Positions 52,161 through 63,300 of a DNA stretch of 64,000 nt are shown piece by piece (positions within the stretch are counted from its first letter, which is position 1; every line of letters begins with the position of its first letter). The translations under genes and the position numbers were made by a program. A model generated the notes under the pieces. It worked only from the letters and a program-made list of their open reading frames with translations, did no database searches and was not told the DNA's origin. Source of the DNA: Paralichthys olivaceus (taxonomy: Eukaryota; Chordata; Actinopteri; Pleuronectiformes; Paralichthyidae); contig NC_091094.1 in NCBI RefSeq assembly GCF_024713975.1, forward strand, positions 12,447,001 through 12,511,000, written 5' to 3'.

Positions 52161-52234
52161 AACCAACGAGGAAGCAGCGGCAGCAGGTAGAAGGAAATGA
52201 CTTGATGTTGATATAAACTATATATATATATAAC

Positions 52235-52240
52235 AATAAA
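52235..52240 (+). terminator. trub2: trub2 polyadenylation signal
   Basis: AATAAA 75 bp after the stop codon, after a TA run. Confidence 0.65.
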
Positions 52241-53500
52241 ACTGCTCTACAGTGACTCAACGAGTCTGGAGGCTGACCTAAATCTTACACACTGGACCTT
52301 TAAGTGTTTTTTTATTTTTTATCTTGAAATAAACTGAAAAAGAATTTGACTAAACATTTGAACTTTTTTTTTTCCTGCCATTTGATGGTTGGAGCTTGTG
52401 TGTGTACAGACCACAGACTGTAAGCACAGACAGGATGTGGAGCAGTGTATTTTGATAAGGTGGTTGGAGCCATAATTCTGATGATTCCCCTGCTTTATTT
52501 GTACAAATACTCCCCCAAGTGGTGAAAAGTCAAACCTACCCCTTATGCAATATTAAACGTGTTCAACCAGTTATTCATGAGATCAGATCTTGTAGTGTGT
52601 TTATCAAAAGAATAAAAAAGAGCCGGAAATGAAATTACATTATCACATGTTCTAATCTTGGTTTTGATCTGGTTCAAACCCTCAGTTTGTCTTTTTCAAA
52701 ACAGCATTAGTAGGATTGGGATGTTTGATCAGAGTTAACGTGTAATATTCATTAGTTATTGGAAACTTAATTGGTCATTAAGTGATCATAAGTGTTTGCT
52801 CTTATAAAGACAGATTAGATCATTCCTGGTTGTTGCAGTTGTTGTTCACACATTGTTGAATTCCTTTAAAGTTTGTTAATTAGATCTTTTTTTAAATCAA
52901 TACCTTGAAGGTTTTTTTGAAAATAAGCCTAAATAGACCCGGTTGGGTCCTGGTCCCTGGTTGGGTCTTTGGAACTGAGGCTTGAAGATAATTTGAAAAA
53001 CTCCTTGTATTAGTTGTAGAATAAATCTTTACCAGGTTTTGATATTTTAACTAAAATAAGATGCGAACATGTTCCGGCCTATGTTGGAAATTCCCAAACA
53101 ACTGAAGAAGAGAGTAATGCCGTGATTCTCTTGATAGTTAGAGGATCACTGGTTTCAGATTTGGTGAAATGTTCTCAGGCCTGATGAGATGTTGTCTCAG
53201 CATCTGTTTCCCACAAAAGCTCCTTTGGGGACATTATGAGGTTATTCCAGCAGTGCCATTGTTGTCATACTCTTCATTCCATTGAAGGACTTGTTCCTGT
53301 GGGAACACTGGTGTCTTTGTCAGACCGGAGACACAAAACTTCTGTGAGGACACAGATCAACTATGTAAGCATGAGTCGTGAGATCTGCAGCTTTATTAAG
53401 TATGACACGCGACATTAGAACATCTTGATGACAGGTGTTCAGTGACATAAGTTTCACAACATGATAAAACGGTTTGACATTTATACTGAGAGTCAATCAT
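52241..53500. other. Intergenic, trub2 to rab44
   Basis: No gene or clear repeat recognised. Confidence 0.5.
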
Positions 53501-53506
53501 TTTATT
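53501..53506 (-). terminator. Possible rab44 polyadenylation signal
   Basis: AATAAA on the minus strand, about 860 bp past the stop codon; a second lies near 53517. If used, the 3'UTR contains the SINE-like copy. Confidence 0.3.
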
Positions 53507-53784
53507 ACCACTGTCTTTTATTATAGAGGCATGAAATTAATTTATGAGTCCAACACCATTCATTTAGAACAGATGGTAGACACTTTAACATCTTAATACT
53601 GTTTAGAAATAACACTGTGTACTAAAGAAAAATGATTTTCAGGCATGGAGTATTTCATATTTTAACATTTCCTCTGACACTGGTTTGTACAATACTCTTT
53701 GTTGTTTCATGAAAATAAAATTAACAATTTACATAAAATACAAACTGTGTAGAATAAACACTTAATAGCTGCATGATGTAGAGA

Positions 53785-54015
53785 ATTTTTTTGGGGTGGC
53801 TGTGGATGAGGAAGTAGAACCACTAACTAACGTCGGTGGTTCAATCCCCAGCTCCTCCAGTCTGCATTCTGTGTCCTCGGGGAAAACCCCCTCTGACTGC
53901 TGCCGACAGTGTGTGAATGATGGGTGAAATGTGAATAGTAGGTCTGTGTGAATGTGTGAGTGAATGTGTCCTGTACTGTGAAGCACTTCGAGAGTGCGAT
54001 ATGACCACAAGACTA
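53785..54015 (+). repeat. tRNA-derived SINE-like copy
   Basis: GGTGGTTCAATCCCCAGCTC resembles a tRNA B box. It is followed by CCTCCAGTCTGCATTCTGTG, TGTGTGAATG words and CTGTGAAGCACTTCGAGAG, the layout of a common fish SINE. Borders are approximate. Confidence 0.55.
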
Positions 54016-54365
54016 TATTTTTCCACATATAAACACAGACTATTTAACATATTGTTACATCCTTGAGTTCAAAATGTTCATTCTGACATTCCTAAAATAT
54101 CAATTTAATGTGATCATCAATATGTAATTGGACCAGGAGAGTAGTGCAAAGTATTTCATGGAAGGTAAAATAATCTAAAATGGTGAAACAGAGAACAACG
54201 ATATAAAGTAGCATTTTGAAAGATTAAAAAATCCAATGTTCATCATGTAAGAATCCTGGTATTAGAGAATACCTGCACTAGGTGTAAAGTACAAACATAA
54301 AGATGTCCAGTAAGTACACAAGCAATTTCAGAACCCCCCACCAGAGTTTCACCACCGTCACAAGT

Positions 54366-57300
54366 TCAGCAACATCCTGATCTTGTTCTCTGCGGGGGCT
54401 TAATGTGTAACTCCACGGTTTGCTCACTTGTGTCATGTTTTTCACTCAACATCCTGCAACAACACAACAAGAGCAACACGATCAGCTGATATTGTGACAT
54501 TACAGCACAAATCATTCAGGTGAGATGAGACATTACAATAAATATGAATACTGTTAAATGTGTTAATTACCTGGCGACAGTTTCCAAAGAGTGAATCACA
54601 TTTTCACCTGTGGCAGCGCTACACTCCATGAATTCAAAGTTGTACTCCTGTGGAGGAACACGGCCACTTTTAGCATTACAACAATTTACAAACACTGTGT
54701 CGTCATCTGAAATTGTGAGAGGATGTAACGCCACAGATCCAAACCTTAGCGAGGATTTCTCCCTCCTCAGTTTTAACCTTCCGCTCTCCACAATCACTCT
54801 TATTCCCAAGAAGTAAAATGGTCACGTCTCCTGTTGCACCTTCCTGCAAAATATGGAATAGTTTGATTATTGTTTGTGATTCTGACATTTAGGGATGTTC
54901 AGTAAATCCTAAAACATTTATTGCAAACAAGTGTTTTTTTTAGCATTGTTAGTAATAAATATATAATAATCACTTTTGTTTTATGTATTTCTAATAATTC
55001 TGAGCAGTTTCACAGGGAATAACTAGTGGATTTCGATGAAAACAAGTGGGCATATTAAGGGAACTAATATCATAGTGTGTGAAATCTGGTGCAACTTAAT
55101 TGATTTGAATGGCACTGCCCTCCACTTAGTGTCATTCTGGTGTTTCACTATAATTATATAATATAATTATAGTTCCTGTGCTCTTGTACATAATATAATT
55201 TATATTATGTACAAGAGCATGAGAATCCCTGAATTGCCTGATTTTATTAACTTCCTCGAAAACCATATAAAGCGTTTGGTACGTATCGTTTGAAAAAATC
55301 TGAATATATTATATATATTATTATTTTCATTATTTAAAAAAGGAGTCAGAGGAAGTAAATCCAATCAGGTGCAGGGAATGTGTTGCTTCCAGTAAAATGC
55401 CTGTGTTCATTCACAATTGTCCATTCCCACTGTCGGTTTCACATTCCAACATTGACGGACCCCTGGTATGCACAGTACCTGGATGCAGTTTGCCCAGTAG
55501 CTGATGGCAGAGAAGCTCTGAGAAGACGTGATGTCGTACATCAAGAGAAACGCCTGCGCTTTATGAAAAACCTGCCTGGTGATGCTGTGAAACCTGTTAA
55601 GACAGAAAACAAAACAATCTGAGACGATCCAAACAGAGATAAGACATCCTGTTTAAACCAGGGGGAGGCCACCAACCTCACTTAAAATGCTTTTCTTCAC
55701 ATTCTCTAGTGAAAGTTATGCTGTGGGAGACAATATTTCGTAACTGAACAGTCCTGTAGTGAAGGGTAAGTTTCCACCAATACACTGGTTAGTGGAGTTT
55801 TCTGAGAATTTGCTAAAGGTTTTTTCAAGAGACTTTATTTTTGATGTTTTTTCCAGGAAAGAGCAACTCTCATGTAAAGACAGTGATTGTCTCTGGTTAA
55901 GTAAATCTTACATAGACATCACCTTCATAATTATATTACAAAGTTGGTGTAAACAGAGTTGGGGGTAAATATGTTAATCTGAATCCCTATCAAATGAGTG
56001 GGTTCATTAAAGGCTGTTAATTCAACTATGCTCATCTAATACGTCCTCCAAACTGTGTCCACACCACATGTCTGTAGCATGTGGAGTGAACATGTGCACA
56101 TGTACAAGCTCTGTGTGCGCACCGCTCCGTGTCTCGAGGGCAAGAAATGTTTTCATTCCAGAATGCAAAACATTGTCGAGATGGGTCAAACCAGTTCTGT
56201 AACAGGTTACAATTTGGCGTCAAAGTGAATCCTGGACATACTAAGGCTGTTTTGGGCACATTGTGTTGGACATTGTGTGGGACATTGTGTGGGACATTGT
56301 GTGGCCTGTGTGAACAGTATCTGCAGCTTGTTACAATAACACGTACATGATGTATTCACATGTGCTCAGCAGAAGTCTTGGCTGACACTTTGCTGAGAGC
56401 CCGGGATGCTCCCGTCACATTTTGTTTCGGGAAAGCCCTTTGGAACAGAGACAACCTGTCCTGAGCCTAAGTCCACTCACCCTTCCTGGATATAAAAGAC
56501 TCATGGTGCTTGTGGCAGAGGATTTAGGACATTATAAAGCATAAAATAACACCCTGTACCCTTCACGGTGATGCCTCCTTCTACTAAATGACCTTCCCTC
56601 CAACCAACAACCAGATCATGAGCCTCTTCACAACAGACATCAGGAGTAAACCCACGTAAAGCTGCAGGACCTGAAAGTACCTGTACGAATGTTCAGACTG
56701 ATTGGTCCTCATGTCCTCATGTCCTCATGTCCTCATAGACACCTTCCAGCTTTCCCTCCGGTCATTAGGATTGTGGGCATTGTACACGCTTTCTTTCACT
56801 ACAAGTAATACTTCTCCTCCATGCACTCAGGTATTAGGTAACATTGTGCCAGAAATCTCCTCTCCGCTTAATGACATTGCGAACAACTATGTGCTTTAAG
56901 ATCACCACCGGAAAAGGGGGAAAAATCCTTTTTGCAGAATGAACTTTTAAAGATCATGTGAATCTAAATCATAAAATCTAAAACCTGTATTCTCAAGGTG
57001 GGGGGCCTTTAATTAACGTGTTTGATCGAAACCCCAATAGTTGGTATGAGACTCTCTGTGTTGTGCTGTAAAATCAAACAGGATACTCACCTCTCCTGAC
57101 CCGCTGTGTCCCATAACTGCAGCACCACAGGCTTTCCATCCACAACCACAGTCCACATGCAGTAATCTAGGCCTATAAAATATGCTTTCTGTTAATTATT
57201 CTTCATATTTACCTTCATTTATGAGAATACAGATCCCAAGAGGGGACTTTGAAAGCCTCTCAATTACAGAACACCTCAAAAACTGAAATTTTTCACACAT

Positions 57301-60300
57301 GTAGTCATTTCAATGTGTTTTACTTGTTGTTGCTCTGATGTGTCTGATGTTGTTCGTGTTGGTATTTGTTGTGGTTTTGTGATTTTGTATTGTTCTGTGT
57401 AGTTTGTGTTTCATCAACACTCACTCATGCTTTCCTTCTATAATTATCTTTTTTTTTTTACCCAATGGGAATCAATAAAGGATATCATCTTATTTTGTCT
57501 GGTCTTGAATTTTATCACCTAACACAATTCAGTAAAAATCAGGGTCTTACCGACAGAGGCGGGTACATCGTAAGAAAACTTCCCACTGCGGGCTCTTTTC
57601 ATGAGGGAGGTCTTGCCTACGCTGCTGTTGCCAACCAGCAGCACATTATAACTTTTCGATCTGATGTCTGCTCCTCTGGAATCACCTGCTGGAGGGAAAA
57701 CAGAAACGCTTACATCATATACACATGTTTGTATTTTCTACTGTGACGGCTGACTTCAGGGTGGAAGTCCTACTGTTCAATTTACCCAAAGAAAACGTAT
57801 TTTGCCCCTCTTGTCTCGGGGGGAATTCAGTATAGTGCTGTTGAACTGGTTTCTCTCTCTCAGGTGCCTTCCCACTGTGGAACAGACAAAGTGTTATATA
57901 ACATAATAAGCACAACAAATGAGAGACATTCTGCTGCAGGGTTTAGATCAGTCATCACTATTTTGAATGCAGAACTGTGCGGTTATAACCAAAAGGTTGT
58001 ATTTGAATTTAAGAGAAAAACAAATTTGAAAAGAAAAATAACAGTGCAATGTAAAACCAACAATGCAACTGACCTGCTGGCAAAACAAACGTGTGTATGT
58101 AATGTTAGCACCAAATCCTGTTTGCACTTTTAACAGGATTAGTGTAGACCAAAGGCTCGCATGAGTCAGAGGCTCGGCTTCTTTGATGAGTCAGACAGAT
58201 GAGTTGCAAAACATCGTTGACAGTTGAATAGATTCACTCAATAGTTTACGTGTGGATGTTTAGTCTTTGTTTTGATTGCTAACGCCAATCAGTCAAAGGG
58301 AGAATGAATGCACAGCACTCGGTGCAGTATTACATTTATCAAGTTAGATTAGTCGGCAGTCTGACAAATGTTGTTGAACTGCCAATAAAGAGGAAGTTGA
58401 GTGTTTGCCTCAGAATGTAATGGCTCGAATTGTTAAGTGAAAGCAGAATATGCAAACAGAATTCACACACTTAATAGTTTAGTGGCTGAAGGTTAATGTA
58501 TAGTCCATATCTGTATGTGTAACAAGGCAGAAAACATGATTCAATAGAGTTGTCATAGATTTATATTTCTTCTGATCTGGTTCATGCTGATACGATCGAT
58601 GGTAACAGGCAGATCAACACAAAGCCACTGAAGGCGTTAAACAGGTCCTGGAGGCTGCAGTGTTTGTTTTGCATCTCTGTTGAACTGTGGTGTTGGTTTT
58701 ACCTCAACGGCCTTGAGAGCTCTGGTGCGTTTGAGACGCTGATGTTGGATGATAATGTTTTGACACTTTCTTCAACCTGCAGACAATAAAAAAAACAGTC
58801 AAGAGATGATTCTGCATATTTCATCTTGAATCAGACATATAAAGTAACGCCACCAAAATATGATGTTTTATGGAAAGTAAAAGCAGCAGGACTTATAAGA
58901 GTGTGCTCTGGAGCAAAAACGATATTTGCATAAGGAGTTTACCCATTTAGTTTCTGCTTTGCATAATATCCTCTCCGATCAGAGCACATACCTTCTTAAC
59001 AGGCTGTCGTTTAAGTTGTTGTGCAACTGTATCTGAACGCTTGAAAGAAAATACCAATGCAGACATCAAGAAAGAACAGATACAAGCTTATGTTCTCGAG
59101 AAAACAGATACATGTTTATGTTCTCGAGAAAACAGATACATGTTTATGTTCTCCTTTTCACTACGTGAAACTTGTAGTGTTGACCACATGTTCCTCATTT
59201 TGGCTCATTGTGTCATTTTGTTATTTTTGTAACAGTTGCAAGGGTTTTTATGCAAATAGGAAGCTGAGCACAACACAGACATTCTGCTGCTACTGTCACT
59301 AATAATAGATACGAGTTCACTGCAGACGGAGCACAGTATTAAACTTTGTACAATTTTGTTGACTTTTCAAATTCCGTTGTGTCATGCCATCAGTTTGTAT
59401 CATTATATTGTGTGAATTAAACTGACAGGTTCATTAAAATGAAGTTTAAAGGCCTGCGCTTAATCTGCAACAATACATGAAATGCAGCAGAGGGGTGATG
59501 CTAACTTTTTAATGTTGTAATAAAGCACTTTCATAACAAAGTAATAATTCAACCACGTTAAGTAAAAACACAACAGTAGAATCACACATATCAAATATTC
59601 CCAATATTTAAGTTTGCTGCTCACCTCTGATTTTTCGTTCAGGCCCAAAGACTCTTCTCTTTCTTCTTGACTTGTCTTGTTGACACTTTCATCAGTCAGA
59701 CTTCTCACGTCTCTCTCTTTTTGTGCACTGATCATTCTGTCTTCATTCTTTTGATGTCCATGTGACTTCCGGTGAGACCCCATCTTTCTTCTTCTGCCTC
59801 CAGCTGCTGATTCTGACATAACATCTTGTTTATGAGGAGGGGACAGTTTTGCAGGGAGGTAATCTGGAGTTAGATGATGCTCTGTTTCTGCTTGCTGGCT
59901 GAGAGAATCAGGATTTTCTTCGACTGTTTGCTGAGCTAGAGGTTTCAACTGAAATTCACCAGTGTGACTCAATTCCACTGTTTCAAACATCTTCTCTTCC
60001 CTTTGCTCAGAGTCACTGTTTTCCTGCTGATCGATAATCGGTGGCTCTTTTTCAACGATTACTGAGACACTTTCAACATTAAAATCCTCTTTATCCTCCT
60101 CCTGCTTTTGATGTGAGTTTTCCAGTTTGTGTCGAGATCCAAGGTTCCTGCGAGTGGAGCCCATTTTTCTTCGCCTGTTGGGCGAACTGACGTGTGGACT
60201 TGAATCCTTCATCTCAAAGTTTGTTTTGTGAGCCTCTTCAGGAGCGTTGTTTGGTTCTTGTATGACAGATTCTTCCATCTCCTGATCTGCCACAAGAACA

Positions 60301-63300
60301 CTTGGTGCCTCTACTGATTCTAAGGGTTGGTCCTGTATTAGGCCTACTTTAATCCCTTCTGGACTTTGCTTTTCATTTTGTGTAGCCTCTATAACACCAG
60401 AGTCTCCTACAGCTGATTTAATTTTCTTAATGAGTTTTAAATCTGGGCTGGTTTGCTCTTTCAATTCTTCCTGACTTATTGTTCCTGTTGCTATTGGCAT
60501 TTTTTCTTTTTCAGAAACCTCATCACTCTGAGTATTTTCTACAACTTCCTCTTCTGGTTCAGTGATCTCTGGGCCGTGCCGTCTTCCTTTAAGTCTTCGG
60601 CTTGACCCAAGTTTTCTTCTGTTCCCTGTGAGTTTGAAGTCCGAGTGAGTTTCCTCGTTGATGCTCACAGAATTATCCACAGGTTGTGAATCCAAATGCA
60701 ACTTGGTTTCTGATTCCAGAGTTTGCAAACAGGGTTTTGTTTCCTCAACTGGGGAGTTATCGATGTGATGCATTGTTTGCATGTGTATCAGCTTTACCTC
60801 CTCTTCATGCACGTCTCTTGCACTTCTGTCCTCAAATGAGCTGAAATATTCACTTTGACCCTCCGTTGTAGACACCTCCTCTTTTGGTGATGAAACTGCT
60901 GCTTGCTCGTCTCCATATTTAGGCTCTGTATGTCCTCTGTATTCACTTTTCTCTGTGGTTATCTCTGGTTTGTCAGAGGACTCTACACTGTCTGGTTTTA
61001 CATGTGTCTGCTTTTGATGTGAGTTTTCCAGTTTGTGTCGTGATCCAAGGTTTCTGCGAGTGGAGCCCATTTTTCTTCGCCTGTTGGGCGAACTGACGTG
61101 TGGACTTGAATCCCTCATCTCAAAGTTTGTTTTGTGAGCCTCTTCAGGAGCGTTGTTTGGCTCTTGTATGACAGATTCTTCCATCTCCTGATCTGCCACA
61201 AGAACACTTGGTGCCTCTATTGATTCTAAGGGTTGGTCCTGTATTAGGCCTACTTTAATCCCTTCTGGACTTTGCTTTTCATTTTGTGTAGCCTCTATAA
61301 CACCAGAGTCAGTGTTGATAGCGTCCTCATCCATGTGTCTTGTTTCTGTTTTATTGTTGTTGTCCTTTTGTCCTCGGCTGTTAGATGTACCTGCTGATGT
61401 AGAAATCCCACTTTTCTCATCTGGCTTGGCTCTGCTGTTTTCCTCATGACCCATTTCCAACGCTTCCATTTTATTTTGTGCAACAGAAAAAGGTTCATCG
61501 TGTGTGACTTCAATTAAAGTGTTTGTTTCTTCAGCTGAAAGGTCTTTATTGGCAGGATCTTTGAGTTCATCTTCCACGTCAACCTCTCCAGACCCGTGTG
61601 CACCCATTAAACTTTCTGCTTCTATTACCACAGCATCTACCTCAGATTCATTCACGTTAGTTGTCTGTTGGACACAGATTTCTTGTCCCACTGAGTCTTT
61701 GTCACAAGGTAAAGATTCTGTTTTGTGGATCTGAGAAGTTTCTTCTTGGTCGAGTCCGTCAGATGGGACGGATTGGGTGCTGACATTGCCCTCATGATTT
61801 GAGATATTTTGTGAGTCTGGATTATCTTTCCAAACTGAGGCTTCAACAGATTGTATCAATTCCATTTTAACTACATCATAAACTGGAAGTGGAGTTAAAT
61901 ACTCTGGCTCTTTCATGAATTTCTTTTCGGCCTCATTGACTTCGTCGGTAGATTCAAGAATGTCTGTTGTCACTGTTGTTCTGTTGTCTGTCAAATTCTG
62001 TAACAGCTTTGTACCTTCATCTGGCATTTGTTCTGTGTTTTCCTGCTCCTCTACAGCTGATTTAATTTTCTTAATGAGTTTTAAATCTGGGCTGGTTTGC
62101 TCTTTCAATTCTTCCTGACTTATTGTTCCTGTTGCTATTGGCATTTTTTCTTTTTCAGAAACCTCATCACTCTGAGTATTTTCTACAACTTCCTCTTCTG
62201 GTTCAGTGATCTCTGGGCCGTGCCGTCTTCCTTTAAGTCTTCGGCTTGACCCAAGTTTTCTTCTGTTCCCTGTGAGTTTGAAGTCCGAGTGAGTTTCCTC
62301 GTTGATGCTCACAGAATTATCCACAGGTTGTGAATCCAAATGCAACTTGGTTTCTGATTCCAGAGTTTGCAAACAGGGTTTTGTTTCCTCAACTGGGGAG
62401 TTATCGATGTGATGCATTGTTTGCATGTGTATCAGCTTTACCTCCTCTTCATGCACGTCTCTTGCACTTCTGTCCTCAAATGAGCTGAAATATTCACTTT
62501 GACCCTCCGTTGTAGACACCTCCTCTTTTGGTGATGAAACTGCTGCTTGCTCGTCTCCATATTTAGGCTCTGTATGTCCTCTGTATTCACTTTTCTCTGT
62601 GGTTATCTCTGGTTTGTCAGAGGACTCTACACTGTCTGGTTTTACATGTGTCTGCTTTTGATGTGAGTTTTCCAGTTTGTGTCGTGATCCAAGGTTTCTG
62701 CGAGTGGAGCCCATTTTTCTTCGCCTGTTGGGCGAACTGACGTGTGGACTTGAATCCCTCATCTCAAAGTTTGTTTTGTGAGCCTCTTCAGGAGCGTTGT
62801 TTGGTTCTTGTATGACAGATTCTTCCATCTCCTGATCTGCCACAAGAACACTTGGTGCCTCTATTGATTCTAAGGGTTGGTCCTGTATTAGGCCTACTTT
62901 AATCCCTTCTGGACTTTGCTTTTCATTTTGTGTAGCCTCTATAACACCAGAGTCAGTGTTGATAGCGTCCTCATCCATGTGTCTTGTTTCTGTTTTATTG
63001 TTGTTGTCCTTTTGTCCTCGGCTGTTAGATGTACCTGCTGATGTAGAAATCCCACTTTTCTCATCTGGCTTGGCTCTGCTGTTTTCCTCATGACCCATTT
63101 CCAACGCTTCCATTTTATTTTGTGCAACAGAAAAAGGTTCATCGTGTGTGACTTCAATTAAAGTGTTTGTTTCTTCAGCTGAAAGGTCTTTATTGGCAGG
63201 ATCTTTGAGTTCATCTTCCACGTCAACCTCTCCAGACCCGTGTGCACCCATTAAACTTTCTGCTTCTATTACCACAACATCTACCTCAGATTCATTCACG

